DNA from: Phallus indusiatus
Lineage: Eukaryota > Basidiomycota > Agaricomycetes > Phallales > Phallaceae
Length of the DNA: 64,000 nt
Direction: 5' to 3'
Assembly: GCA_027605045.1 (NCBI GenBank)
Contig: JAQFWX010000089.1
Location: forward strand, 1 to 64,000
In this document: positions 47,942-60,550 of the stretch, one piece after another
Position numbering within the stretch: position 1 is the first letter of the stretch
Layout: every line of letters begins with the position of its first letter
The notes under the pieces: generated by a model
Told to the model about the DNA's origin: nothing
Seen by the model: the letters and a program-made list of their open reading frames with translations, nothing else
The model's database searches: none
Made by a program: the position numbers and the translations under genes

Positions 47942-49201
47942 ATGAATTATCCTCGCCCTTCAAATTATCAGCCTCGTTTTGAAGGTGATTTATTGGAGTC
48001 CGAGATAATCTGGAGGGATCATTATGCCTTTTTATTACAACGCGGGTATCAGCTTAGACCCCGATACAAACCCGGGTGGCAAGGCTCTTGGTTAACGAAT
48101 GGAAAGAAAGCAGTAGAATGCGAAGATTATGTTCTTAAAAGAAGGGTCTGTACGGTTTATTTGTTCAAATCAGGCTGTTTGAATTACAGCAGGGTCACGC
48201 CTTGGATGCAGAACGGGTCTCGGACGGCGTCAAAGTTGTCCTCAAACTAGTTTATACTGAACAAGAAGAATTACCTATAGGCCTTTATTTATCGACCGCC
48301 GTACTACGCTCCGATCCTAGAAATCATTGCGTTCCCATTTTGGATGTTATTCCAATGCCTCATAACGACATCTACGCGTTCATCGTGATGCCGTTGCTGC
48401 AACATTTTTATCACCCGCATTTTAAGCGAAAGGTCGAGTGCTTTGAGGCATTTTATCGAATGTTGGAGGTAATTTTTGGATCTGTTTGAAGATAATAGTT
48501 TTTCATGCCGACCTCATTACTGCAGGGAATAGAGTTTATGCATGAACATAATGTCGCTCATAGGTCGAAGGTTTAAAAAACTCCGCAAGGAGATTGCTAA
48601 CCTGGTTTCTAGAGACGCCTGTTTTCTCAACTTCTATATGGATGCGACAAAATTAATTCCTCAAGGATTTCATTTCGGTCGACCTCTCACATATGATGGT
48701 GTACATTTTATAACCAGACACAAGTCTCGGAAGGCCGTTGGGCCAATAAAGTATTACTGGATTGATTTTGGACTTTCAAGTCGATTTCCCAGTTTCGAGA
48801 AACGACATCTAGTGGTTGGAAAGTTCAGCCAGGAAAAGGATGTTCCAGAGCTGTCGTGGGATGTACCGTATGATCCATTCAAGGTCGATATATTCCAAGC
48901 GGGGAAGACTATGAAGCGTGTTTGTGAGGCAAGTATTTTTGTATCAAATGTTGAAACACACTGAAATCACAAAAATTAGGATTATGATGGGCTGGAAATT
49001 TTCAGTCCTTTTATCGATCATCTTACCCAGCAAGATCCAAAGCTCCGTCCCTCTGCCTCAGAAGCGATATTGGAACTTGAACAGTTGATGAAAAGTCTGA
49101 GTCATGGAAAGCTTAATGGGCTTGTGATTCACCGTACAAACTGTATGAATCCCGGAAGACGACAAAGCCGGATGAGAAGGAAAAAGGTATCTGCTTGGTA
49201 A
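47942..49201 (+). CDS. Agaric-type protein kinase-like protein, copy 1
   Basis: Exons 47942-48145, 48190-48468, 48526-48563, 48613-48928 and 48980-49201 give 352 residues. The first segment, IIWRDHYAFLLQRGYQLRPR, and DPRNHCVPILDV are hallmarks of a kinase-like family expanded in mushrooms. Catalytic elements: VVLKLV lysine, HRDACFLNF loop (His173-Asp175, Asn180), IDFGLSSRF (DFG 225-227) and DPYDPFKVDIF-like APE-region context. No glycine-rich loop is evident. Intron 4 is GC-AG (GCAAGT). Intron 1 has a weak donor, GTCTGT, where copy 2 has GTATGT. A GTAAGT at the very stop codon leaves the C-terminus slightly uncertain. Confidence 0.85.
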
Positions 49202-49754
49202 GTTGAACGATATCAATAATTTCGTACAGATATTTAGTTGACCGGTACACTGACAGGAAAAAAAAGCATTTGGAAAATATTTCACGGTGGATAAATAACA
49301 TGAGGAACAATAATTAGTGAACTGTGTAGATCAATTTTTGCTGCCTGCATCGGATTTGATTTGCCTGACAGTTTTTGATCGTGTTATAAAACAACTTGCA
49401 TTACGAAATCGAGGTTACAATTTTATGAGCTGAGAAAATAGGACTGAGAATTTTCATTGCGCGTTGCGTTAACGTTTCACGACACGGGTTCAATCAAAGT
49501 TGACTGGGCATGTTTATTTACAAGTTGAGTCAAGTAGCTGAAAAACTGCTTGACAGAATACACGCGACACTACATAACTTGTATAAGAGGTCAGCACGAT
49601 ACTAATTACAGGTAGAAAGGGGGAAGAGAGGCATATAGTGGGACATGTTATATTTGAATTTAAGGTTGCTTCAGATAACAACTATGAAATTTTCTATTCA
49701 ATAAGAAGTATAATAATTCGAGGAAGTAAAGCCACCGCTGAAATTGAATTTAAG
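49202..49754. other. Intergenic
   Basis: This 553-bp AT-rich stretch lies between the convergent kinase 1 and hypothetical genes. Small open frames show no motif. Confidence 0.4.
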
Positions 49755-50767
49755 TCAGTTTCTCTCGAATTTCTCGTCATCCAAATCCTTACCCTTCGAA
49801 GTCTGCAGTGTCATTTGTTGACCTACTAGTAGTTTCAGTAGAACCCCGGCTCCCGCCGCCCTGAATTCTTCATTTAAAAGTTTGCAAGGGAATCTTGAAA
49901 TAATAAACCCATACCATGGAGCCACGGCTTCCTCGTAATGTATTCGCACCCACAAGACTTTCGGAACTGTTTGCTCCAACAGTTCGAAGAGAGGGATGTA
50001 TACTTTAAGTTGCCGATGGGGGTTTTGTTTAAAATGATGTCTACAGTTCGAATGGTTAAAGACGTACTCATGATTAAACTCTTGCCACGTCCCCCCTTGC
50101 TGAAAGTCTTGTCTAGAAATGGACTGCAGTGTTGCGTCAAACATTTTCAATTGGGTAGTGGACATACTGCAGAGGGTGTGGAACAAAATGTTCTCTGAAT
50201 GAGGCGAGAGTGAATTAGGCATGCCACTTATTTTATTCAAATATTGATACATACGTTGTGTTTGGAATTACGGGGTGAGGATAATTCATGATCAAATTCG
50301 CCTCCCTCATTGTCATCTCCGCTTGAGACGTGAGCTGAAGGAACGGACTTTCGATAAATTATTGTAATGATAACAAGAATAACTTACATTGAATCTGTAC
50401 ATAATATCACGTTCTTCGGCCCTTAGCGATGCATACGATTCAGGCTCATAGTGGGCCCTTAAGTAAAATATTCTCCGAAGCACTCTTCTCGCCAACTGTC
50501 TCCACCAAGAATGTCCATTCAAAAGATCATGACTTCTTCGGATAGCAGTAATTAACCTCTCTTGGAGTCTTAAAAGTGGAATGTAAATGGTTTTTCATTG
50601 AAAGCTAATAAATCTTACTCCATTAATCGGGTATGAGCCAATCCTGCAATCTCGTCTGTTGTAGTGTCCTCAGAGAGTCTATCATCTACAATCCTTATAT
50701 CTGCCTCAATACTCCTTAGTGCTTCATTGTATGCTCTTATGTATAATACGAGAGTGTGCTGATTCAT
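49755..50767 (-). CDS. Hypothetical protein
   Basis: Exons 50767-50619, 50568-50388, 50334-50255 and 50166-49755 join in phase with conventional splice sites to 273 residues. I recognise no family. The first half is helical and charged (AYNEALRSIEADIRIVDDRL, LLNGHSWWRQLARRVLRR). The second half has PKVLWVRIHYEEAVAPWYGF. A GTATGG in the last exon could begin another intron, so the C-terminus is uncertain. It sits between the two duplicated kinase genes on the opposite strand. Phase consistency over three introns is the main support. Confidence 0.5.
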
Positions 50768-51169
50768 GAGAGAGGAATGTGAGTGATCGGAAACAGGAGT
50801 AACGGAGGAATTGTGTCTGAATCAGGTTCGGTGAGCTCGAGGGCAATAAGAAAGGATTCTTTTATATGGGGGCTTTGCGAACAATCTGCAAGGTCTGTTA
50901 TGAGAAAACGTAAATTAATTAAATTGATTGAATTTGTGAAAATATTTCCTGAGCTCATTATCTACTGAGATTGTTTATTTATTGAACATAAACTGATTGA
51001 AATAAATGATAGCATCCGACGTTTTATTTTCCGAGGTCATGTCTATCTTGATATCTACCGCATTTTGATTTGTTTCAATAGGTTAAACAATTAAATAATT
51101 CTATTCATTTACTGCCACAAGGAAGCCTTAATTAAAATTCAGCCGAAAACAAAGAGTCTGGCTCAGAAA
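50768..51169. other. Intergenic
   Basis: This 402-bp region is the divergent upstream region of the two hypothetical genes. A 64-codon minus frame (50958-50764) overlaps the start of the 273-residue gene and could be an upstream exon or leader frame. Confidence 0.35.
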
Positions 51170-51480
51170 ATGGCTGTTTATCAATTTATCAGTCCAGATA
51201 ATCGACGAACCTGCAAAAAAGTTGAAGGTAAGATCTAGATACATTCGATTTATTAGTTCTCTAAATAAATTACTAAAGCGAAATTACAGTCATGAAAACG
51301 AAACACAACAAAGGCCATCATACGACCTTATTCCCTTTTTCCTCACGGGAATTCTCAAAAACACAGAAAATATATAACTTGTATTCTGAGCTATTTGAGA
51401 TATATATATCTAGAATGCCTGAGACTTACATACATAGGACCTGGGTCATGTCAAACTTCAAGTTGATTGTGAGAATATGA
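51170..51480 (+). CDS. Small hypothetical protein
   Basis: Two exons, 51170-51227 and 51290-51480, would encode 82 residues beginning MAVYQFISPDNRRTCKK. The 62-bp intron has good sites (GTAAGA, ATTACAG). No domain, signal peptide or membrane segment is seen. It could be a real short gene or chance; no relative is known to me. Confidence 0.35.
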
Positions 51481-52206
51481 TAATCATCATGCTGCCAGAT
51501 TTTTCGCTTGTATTTAGCCTTGAAATGTCCATTTCAAATTATAATAGATGATAAATAAATCACTTCAAAAAAAAAAAACGAGCTTTTTGGCTGGATAGTT
51601 ACAAAAGGTGTATTTATTGTGGGCTGTGCATGTCATAAAAAACTATTTTCGCATCGGTTAGATTGAGTTGCCGAGCCTGCGTACGAAATCACCATCGATA
51701 ATCATTTTGACGTTCTTTTTGACAACATGATGCCGGTAGCAAGGGATGAAATCTTGATTATGAACATATTGGCTGCTCTTTGACAAAGAAGCCGGAACTG
51801 TATCTTGAAAATATATGTTCCTCGATTTGACGCACCTGGACCGATCTTCTAATATCGATCCACCAACCAATTGTTAAATCGTCGAAAGCGCATAAATGGA
51901 AGTCCGTATCTCGCAAATGCATCAAGGATAGTGTCGTCTGACTCGGCGCGAGCACTGAGCAAAATTCAGACTGTATCGCAGTCCGCAACCCTCGCCATGA
52001 AGTACCGTCACTGAATATTGAATGCCCAAACTTCAAAGGTAATGAGATGAATTTGACCAAGAGCATAACACGATGTCGAAAGGCCTCATGCGTACTAATG
52101 TATAAATATTTACGCGAATTGCCGTATCGCGCGCTAGTTTTCAGGTCCCTTCGCATTTCATTCCTCTGTGCTAACGCGTCAGGTTTCACTCTTCTGGTCA
52201 TTCCCA
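51481..52206. other. Intergenic, upstream of kinase copy 2
   Basis: This 726-bp stretch holds a poly-A run near 51568 and the kinase 2 promoter. A 155-codon minus frame (52225-51758) runs antisense into the kinase leader and has no motif. The 40 bp before 52207 resemble the leader of kinase copy 1. Confidence 0.4.
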
Positions 52207-53469
52207 ATGAAGTACCCTGGTCCATTAAACTATCTGCCTCGTTTTAAAGGTGATTTAGTGAAGTCCGAGATAATCTGGAGGGATCATTATACCTTTTTAT
52301 TACAACGCGGGTATCAGCTTAGACCCCGATACAAACCCGGGTGGCAAGGATCTTGGTTAACGAATGGGAAGGAAGCAGTAGATTGCGAAGACTACGTCTC
52401 TAAAAGCGAGGTATGTACGATTAATCTTATTTATATTAGGCGTTTTGAGTTACAGCAGGGTCACGTTTTAGATGCAGAACAGGTCTCGGACGGCATCAAA
52501 GTTGTCCTCAAGCTAGTTTATACTGAACAAGACGAAATACCTATAGGCCTTTATTTATCGACCGCTGCACTACGCTCCGATCCTAGAAATCATTGCATTC
52601 CCATTTTGGATGTTATTCCAATGCCTCATAACGACATCTACGCGTTCATCGTGATGCCGTTGCTGCAACATTTTTATCACCCGCATTTTAAGCGAAAGGT
52701 CGAGTGCTTTGAGGCATTTTATCGAATGTTGGAGGTAATTTTTGGATCTGTTTGAAGATAACGATTTTTCCATGCTGACCTCATTACTGCAGGGAATAGA
52801 GTTTATGCATGAACAGAATGTCGCTCATAGGTCGAAAGTTTAGAAACTCCGCAAGGAGATTGTTAACCTGGTTTCTAGAGATGCCTGTTTTCTCAACTTC
52901 TATATGGATGCGACAAAATTAATTCCTCAAGGATTTCATTTCGGTCGACCTCTCACCTATGATGGTGTACATTTTATAACCAGACACAAGTCTCGGAAGG
53001 CCGTTGGGCCAATAAAGTATTACTGGATTGATTTTGGGCTTTCCAGTCGATTCCCAAGTTTCGAGAAACGACATCTGGTGGTCGGGAAATTCAGCCAGGA
53101 AAAGGATGTTCCAGAGCTGTCGTGGGATGTACCGTATGATCCATTCAAGGTAGATATATTCCAAGTGGGCAAGACTATAAAGCGTGTTTGTGAGGCAAGT
53201 ATTTTTTGGATTAAATGTTTGAAGCACATAGAACTAACAATAGTTAGGATTATGATGGGCTGGAATTTTTCAGTCCTTTTATCGACCATCTTACCCAGCA
53301 AGATCCAAATCTCCGTCCCTCTGCCTCAGAAGCGGTGTTGGAACTTGAACAGTTGATGAAAAGTCTGAGTCATGGAAAACTTAATGGACTCGTTGTTCAC
53401 CGTACAAACTGTATGAACCCCAGAAGACGACAAAGCCGGTTGAGACGGAAAAAGGTATCTGCTTGGTAA
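52207..53469 (+). CDS. Agaric-type protein kinase-like protein, copy 2
   Basis: Exons 52207-52410, 52456-52734, 52793-52830, 52879-53194 and 53248-53469 give 352 residues, with exon lengths identical to copy 1 (204, 279, 38, 316 and 222 nt). HRDACFLNF and IDFGLSSRF are conserved. Differences are scattered and mostly conservative, for example VSDGIKV for VSDGVKV and HEQNVAHR for HEHNVAHR. Intron 4 keeps the GC donor. Intron 1 has the better donor, GTATGT. High similarity extends through introns, pointing to recent tandem duplication or gene conversion; start-to-start spacing is 4265 bp. Substrate and pathway are unknown. Confidence 0.87.
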
Positions 53470-55323
53470 GTTGACTCTCATTGAGATCTTTAATGCAGGT
53501 ATTCATTTGGCCGGTATGTTCGCAGGAAAAAGCGGAATTTGGGACGAATTTTAAGTTGGATAAGTAAAAAGAACAATGAGAAATCATTAATGTAGCTCTA
53601 TCTGCCATTTTCTCGAATATCCATTTACTTTCAATTTGCGCTGTTTCTTTTTCTTAATTTTCTCAGAATCTTGTGTTTTTTTAGCAAATTCGGTGCTCGA
53701 TGTATAGGACGCCGAGTCATTCTCTCTTGCACCGGAACAAGCTTTGTCTTTGTTTGTCAATGAATGAGAAGATCCTGTTATCAGTACCAATAGCTTTCGA
53801 ATTATGCGTTTGAAATTGGTGCAACGTGCAGGCCCCCCGATACAAAAAAGAAGTGTTTCTAAAATTTCGATCCGGAGCAAGGATCAACTCATGGACAATT
53901 GCAGAACCTGCACCACTTCCTTTCTGGGAACTCTTATTCCTAAACAAATTAATGCTTCTAGTCTCAGCTGATAAGTATTAAGGACTTATGCTTAAAGTGA
54001 GCGTTGGCTATAATCTACAAATCTCCTTCTGATCAGCGCGTCCGCGGAAGCGATCTTTTTGGTCAGAACGACGATGTTGTTCTTCCTAAGGTGCCTTGCA
54101 TCACATGGAATGATGACCTAAAAATCTATTCGGAGAACCGTAGTGAAGATATGTCATGAGAACTGATCGTTTAACATTTCTGTCTGCGCAGATATTTAAG
54201 CTGCTTTGGCGCGCGCAGTGGATCCGCTTGTAGTCAGACTTTCAAATTTAAACCTGCGAGAGAGGTAATCCTACATTTCGGGAATAATTTATTCCAAAAT
54301 GAGAATTATTGTACGTCTCAGCTTCTGAACCACGTTTTTGATATGAAATAAGGGTTAATGTGTGGAAGCCGTTCGATGATCTCAGCATCTCCTATAGTTG
54401 TAATAGCTGCGGACCTTGCCAGAGCCCGCAAAGGAAAAAACGTCAACATGGACACTGACGCACAGCCATGTAATATGTTATGGGACCTGGCTTCGAAACT
54501 ACCCCTGCAACTTAACCCCTAAATCAGGAAGCAGCATGCGATGAATATTGGACAACGAGGTGAGTTATTTTTCAATGAACAACAAAGGATATGCACTGCC
54601 TCATTAGAACCCGGAATGCTCGGACCAGGATGCATCGGTGTAAATAAGGGCGCTCAGACTAGACATATCAGGTCAAAGGAACATTCGAGGACGGGAATGA
54701 ACGGATACAAAAATAGAAGATTCGGTCATTTTTGCCGGGAAAAAAATGTCGAGTCACCCTGTCCATTTTCAGCATGAGAGCGAATTGGCACTGACGTTTC
54801 CGAGGCCTGCCAGTGCCACATGATAAGCACTTTCATCTTTACAGGCCCGCCTTTCTGAGTTTTTGCACGTTGTCGAATGTTTCGTCAAAATAGTCCGATG
54901 ACAGTACGTATATGTAATGAAAATATTGGTGACAAATGAAAGTAGCCTTTCTAAAGTTCATGACGATATTCAAGAGATTCTTGTGGCATAGTTTTCAGAC
55001 ATCCGAGATTTACGAGCCACATTATGTTCGTGTATGATTTCTACTCCCCGTAGTTAAATATCATGCTTTGCAGTTGAGACCCATATATTCACAACACATT
55101 GGTCTTGAGTTTGAAAATATGAATGATCGAAATCCGAAAGGTGTCGCCACACAAGCGAAAACCTCTGTTTTACGTATCAAAACAATATCGATTTACATGA
55201 AGGCGCACCGAGTTGAATTCCAGAGCTATTTACAAGTAAAGCTCAAAGTCCCATACAATTTTTTCTCCGTATCAGTATTAATTAATTGAGCACAAATTTG
55301 ACCCCGCAACCGAGATTTGAATA

Positions 55324-55557
55324 CTAGTAGCATTCGACAAGACATGCCTCCGTTGAAATCTGGAAAGACCATCTTCGATCATGTTTAAAACGCACTTGCA
55401 GAACTTTGATGTGAGGTTTTCCAGTCCTTCCAGAATCCTTTATTCGTTTAATTGATACCCTGTTACTTTTTGCCACCTTGTTTTCATATCGCCGATGTCT
55501 GAGCTGATACCCGCGCGACATTGAAGAGTCAAAATACACCTTCCAGACGAGCCCCAT
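55324..55557 (-). pseudogene. Decayed fragment of the agaric-type kinase family
   Basis: A 77-codon minus-strand frame contains SRGYQLRHRRYENKV, which aligns with QRGYQLRPRYKPGW of the two intact kinases. A following HIKVLQVRFKHD can be aligned with IKVVLKLVYTEQ. The nucleotide match GCGGGTATCAGCT is also shared. Catalytic motifs are absent and nothing recognisable continues. It is read as a relic of an additional, inverted copy; the match is short. Confidence 0.45.
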
Positions 55558-55880
55558 ATTGATTAAAAATTGAAAAGCGGTCGGTAATTGAGAAAACCAG
55601 TATGTCTAGTTGATATTGTTTCACAGAAGGAAGGAAGAATATGAAGATATATACTGCCCCGGGGTAGCGGCGATCGCCGCCCAGGATTTCCAACCTGAGC
55701 GCTTTGCCAGGAAGTTGAACTCCAGTGTCTCAGTATGAGGAACCAATCACTGGATTGTAGAACGGCTTTTAATGCAACTAGAAATGTTTTTTTTTAAATT
55801 GTAAATTAATTCATTGTATTGAAACTTGAATTTCTGTGAGGCTTCGAGCTTCGAACCTCAAGCATCTAATGGGTTGTATG

Positions 55881-55905
55881 TTTAGGGTTTAGGTGTTAGG
55901 GTTAG
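55881..55905. repeat. Short interstitial telomere-like repeat
   Basis: TTTAGGGTTTAGGTG followed by TTAGGGTTAG gives four degenerate TTAGGG-type units in 25 bp. The basidiomycete telomere repeat is TTAGGG. The tract is too short to indicate a chromosome end. Confidence 0.5.
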
Positions 55906-56780
55906 ATTTGGACCCACACGTGCGGCGAGACGATGAGCACCTGCTAGCCGATCCAGACCAACTGTCCAGTGTCGACTCTCGAGGCGGCTGTTGGCGACAA
56001 TAGGCATTCTCCTTCGGTACAGAGCCTTAACTAGCTTCATCAGTGACTAACCTGTCAGTTCTATTAGGATTGACCTCCAGTATCACGATTTTTCACTTAG
56101 TAATTGAACACTTCCTAGCTGATGTTCGCAAGAGACATTCCATTTCCGTTGTTGAGAGTTTGATTTCATGCACCGCACATATCTCACAAGCGCACAACCA
56201 TTCTCATAATGGGATTTTACTTGCTTTTGGATTGCGTTAGATTATCATCACATATATACAACGAGTTCGAACAAAAAGGGTGATGTTTTTTAAAATCTGG
56301 ATGTCGCCGAGAATAACGTAGCGCAGCGAACCCTTAAAGAATATCAAAAGAGAACTGAACGCAAAGGCAGGCAGGAAAGACAGGCAGGACGGGATCAACC
56401 GTGTCCTCCTGATGACGACAAGTCGATACGACCTAAGAAAAGAAAGGAAGGGGAAAAAAAGAATAGAAGAAAAGTGTGGCTTTGAAATGAGATCGGTGGT
56501 ATAGATGTTGTATGTAACAGACTTGAATGGGTGAGGGACGGACGTCTGAAAAACAGGGTGCGACTATCGATATATGTATATTGGGAGCGAGAGAGCAAGG
56601 CGTATAGGGTTGGGCGACAGACAGCCAAATGAGTGAATCTGTGGGATTAGAAAGTCGGGGATATCGTAGAAAAATAGATACGACAACGACGGCGGCAAAG
56701 GAGATGCGTGTTTATATATCACGGAAAAGTCTAAAGAGTATATTGTGTGCAAACTCGGACGGACGGAAAGGTCATTCATT

Positions 56781-58418
56781 CTATAGTCGGTCATCGCTGC
56801 TGGCCGGATGGACGATCGTGCGGTGCAAGCCAGTGTGTAGACCTGTGTTAGCCGCATGCCCATAAACGTGCGACGTGGTCATAGCCTGGGGCTGATTCGG
56901 AGTGGAAGGTGCAGAATCATATGACATCATCTGAGAATCAAATATAAACGGAATGAGCGGTCGAATTTACTCCACTCCACACCAACAATCATGGCACAGG
57001 AATTTTGATTTTGAAAAAAAAAGATACATACCGGAACGGTTTCCAAATTGGCTTGTGATGCCATTGCACTGCTATTTACGCTCCCACCTCTTGGAGTTAA
57101 GCCGAATCCTAGGCCACTGTGACCCGCGGGGAGCAAGTGTTTGGTGCGAGCCAAGACCTCCGAGGCGACATCTGCCCCGTACTGATCAGCCAGTTGACTG
57201 TGAAAAAATAGATTTAGTTAACAGAGCTAATGAGACGCGCGTTTAAGAAGCACCTTGCATAATTGTCCATGATAACAGCCATTGAGTTGAGTGAAAGACG
57301 ATAAGCTTTGGGCATCATTCCTTTTCCGAATCTGTACGTGACGTGATTGGAGCAGAGAAGAGCGGTAACCATGACGCCGATCTGCGCGGGAACAATGCCG
57401 AAGACAATGATATACCATTTTTCAAGTATAACTCGTTGGAAATCCAAGAAGGGACCTTTACATCCAGGAAGCGTAGAGCGTGAATAGCAACTCTGGCTGA
57501 TGGTGGCTTCCGTGAAGGGACTGAAGTAACCGCAACACTGTAACGCGTTTTGAATACGTTCGCGACCGAAGAGACCTATATCGCGAGACCACTGAGAGTT
57601 TATTTTACCCTCAAGATTGAAAGTGCGTCGCTTGTAGGTCAAGTAGCCTGGAACGAGGAGGAAGATGAAGGATATCCAGAGGAGGAGATTGTAGACAGCC
57701 AAGAAGGCGCGGTTGTTCAAGAGGAGACCGGACCATCCAATCAGGGAGGTGATGAGACCCACTGAGGCGGCACATGTTGATACTAATAATTTTTTGTGAG
57801 AACGAGGTGCCAAGCCGGAAGCTCTCAATTAAATAAAGACTTACGGACGAGTTCAGGACGATTAGCTACTCGTACGATATCGGCGTGTGTCCAGATATTG
57901 AACCACGTAAGGAGACAAAAGATGAGTGCGCCAAGTGAGTAAAGCGAAAGCTAAGAAAATGACATTAACCCTCTATGCTATGAGGGAGAAAAAAGTTTAT
58001 ACAGCGTACATACCAGAAGATTAGAAAAAAATAGGGTCCACTTGAATCTGTTCCATCTCATCCTTGGACGTTTCCCGGTTGAATCGGGCATGACACCATC
58101 GTAGTCCTCATCAGTAAGACCTGGCATACGAGCTTCGCCTGCACCAAAAGCCTCACGACCTCCCCCTCGTTTGGGTACACCGACACCGTCATCATCGACT
58201 GCCTCTTCTTTTTTACGACGACGATAGCTGGAGGGAGAGTGAGGTCGAGAGAACTTGGTGGGTAGGTAGTTGACAGATAGCGATACAGCTTCTTTGTCTG
58301 AAAAAGGGTTCTCGGACGCTGCGCCTGATCCACTGCGAAGAGAGCCTGGGGATGAAGCGAAATGGTGAAGAGATGGGGTGTTCGGTTGGGAAGACGGGAT
58401 AGTTAGCGACGAGGGCAT
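56781..58418 (-). CDS. Basidiomycete tetraspanin (Tsp2-like)
   Basis: Exons 58418-58014, 57950-57845, 57782-57254, 57197-57032 and 56930-56781 give 451 residues. A cytosolic N-terminus of about 120 residues precedes four hydrophobic segments: FKWTLFFSNLLLSLYSLGAL, TCAASVGLITSLIGWSGLLL, LAVYNLLLWISFIFLLVPGY and YIIVFGIVPAQIGVMVTALL. The large extracellular loop has the tetraspanin signature ALQCCGYFSP plus SCYSRSTLPGCKGP. The long C-terminal tail is Gly/Ser/His rich. Tetraspanins organise membrane microdomains; PLS1 and Tsp2 proteins are linked to hyphal penetration and development in fungi. The last intron is 101 bp. Confidence 0.9.
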
Positions 58419-60550
58419 TTTTGGGGCGAAGGGTTGTGAGGGTGGACTGAGGGAGTCCGATGAAGAGGAAGGAATGTTATTATATGAAGGAGGGTATCTG
58501 GTAAGGAGAGAAGAGATATTGGTGCTGTGAAAGAAAGGAATGAGAAGCAGAGGACAAACGTGAAATTTGAGGCGCTGTTGGTGTTGACGATGTAATTGGG
58601 GTCGGACTCTTCCATAGAATAAAACTGATTGAAAGGTTTCATTAGAGAAATTATGAATTGAGATAGGAATGAATGAAAAAAAAAATGAAAGAAAAAAAAA
58701 ATTGTATGAAATATGTAAGGGAGGCTTATAAGCGAAGTAATAGAGATGCTAGAATCGGTTGCTGTCGACCGCGATGACTTGCCTGCCGCTGTTGATCTCT
58801 GTGATTGCCACCATCGCTCTCGTCGTATATATACGTGCTCCAAACTCGCTGCATCGGGGGGTGTTGATCTAGAGGAAAAAAGACAGGAAAGGACAGAAAT
58901 GAGCAAGCAACAAACGGGTATAATAATAAAAGTGCGATGTGAGAACAAAGTTCATTTGTTATGCTGCACCCAACCGGATAAGCCGAGGGACCCCGAAATT
59001 CAATCCACGCTAATTATAGACTCCACGGAGCCAATCACATTCGGGGTCCCATAATTGGTCAGCGAACTGCCATGGACAACGCCCCACGTTTGGCTCGGCA
59101 AATACATTTCTACGCAGACTTCAAGGGGAAGGATCATGTTAAAATCACGTCGATCATCAGCAATTATTAGACATAGCATTTAAGAATACTCGCGGTTAGA
59201 TATGAATGAGGTCAAAACTAGGTTGAATTGGGACTAACTGGTCGTGAATTTAGTCCCCGTTGATACCAGTCAACCCTCGACAACCAACCACAGAAGCAAC
59301 TCATCTCACAGAACAGACAACCATTTGCTTCTCGTGGTCAGAATCAGAGAATCATAAATATAGAACCAAACCCAAATTGAAAGGGTGAGATCCCAGCTAT
59401 AAATGGACGTGTCCGAGGTCAATTTCAAATTCAGGGTGCTCATCCACGGCTCACGGAGTCTTCATGAACGCGCGGCCTCTGTACGATTGGATCAAAAAGT
59501 AGTCCGTGAGGCAATGCTCAATATATGCCTCAAAGCTATGCACGGGTGACATCCTTCAACAATTTCAAGCTCAAAATAAAATTTCCCTCACGCTACAGTC
59601 AAATGTAATACTCCGCGACTTCAAGATCCCGTGTCCGACGAGAAGTCTTGACTCAAACATCTGCCCAACCATGTGCAATTAAGGTTCGCGTTCAATAACG
59701 CCTAGAGACTCGTAGACAACATAAACTAAATACGGACAATACTTTGGTTTCCTTCCGTCTCATGGCTTTGTGGTAATAGTGTTAGGATCATCGGAATCAA
59801 CCAACTCCGAGAAAATTTAGGTTCAATCACTATTATAGGGTAGTAAGGTGGACACCTTTGCCTAAATGAAGCCTATTCAAAGAATCGTCATTATATCGAA
59901 GTTTAATCAAAGTTTGGCAACTCAGTCATTTTAGCTCCGGCTTTGCAAGTAACGTTTCATTGATGTTCTCCAACGCATGATGATTAGATTATATACTCAA
60001 TATGACATCAGTGAATCGTTATTGAATGTGGAAAAGTAGAACATAAAACTAAGGAAACTATGTCAGCTGCATCAATAGCAAATTCGAACTCGAACCCGAC
60101 ACCAAGATCTTTCCTTAAGTATATGCTGTTTCCTTTGTCAATACAAGCTGTGACATATAAATTTCTAAACCAATGACCACAAAAGTGGCTAAGTGGACCG
60201 GACACCCTTCGGGACAATTATTTCGCATTTGAAGCTTAAAGATGAATTTGGGAGAATTTTCGTCGTTCAATGCAAAGGTATTTCCAGAGAAGTTTAGCAT
60301 AAAATGAATCATATAGTATAGTTGAGAAAACCGATTTAAGTATGACCAAATTGTGCGTGGCATGAACGGATTCGTGCTTTTCCGAACCTTCTCGACTCTC
60401 AAACCTCATGACACGTAAGGACACGATGCATATACACTAATAAATATTGACGATCTACTATTAGTAAATAAAGTTACAATGGCATACAATGGTACACATT
60501 TTAAGAAGGAAGAAACGCGTTATGATGCGATCCCGAAAACCGAAAAAAAA
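58419..60550. other. Intergenic, upstream of the tetraspanin
   Basis: This 2.1-kb region holds purine-rich poly-A stretches (58676-58702), a TATATATA at 58826-58833 that could serve the tetraspanin, and an 11-bp inverted repeat (58987-58997 with 59040-59050). Open frames such as 60402-60115 show no motif. No gene is called. Confidence 0.45.
58987..59050. repeat. Perfect 11-bp inverted repeat
   Basis: GGGACCCCGAA (58987-58997) and TTCGGGGTCCC (59040-59050) are exact reverse complements separated by 42 bp. It could be a stem-loop, a paired binding site or the ends of a tiny transposon relic. I see no matching target duplication. Confidence 0.6.

Larger units (their letters stand above)
53470..56780. 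other. Long intergenic region
   Basis: This 3.3-kb stretch has no intact gene I can support. Minus frames at 53950-53587 contain a Lys-rich segment KKTQDSEKIKKKKQRKLKVN but no splice model. It includes a kinase-like relic (55324-55557), a telomere-like motif (55881-55905) and a 14-bp GC palindrome at 55667-55680. Confidence 0.45.

Noticed and set aside
58403..58948. 181-codon minus-strand open frame upstream of the tetraspanin
   Set aside because: It overlaps the tetraspanin start out of frame and consists of low-complexity Ser/Phe runs from a poly-purine tract.
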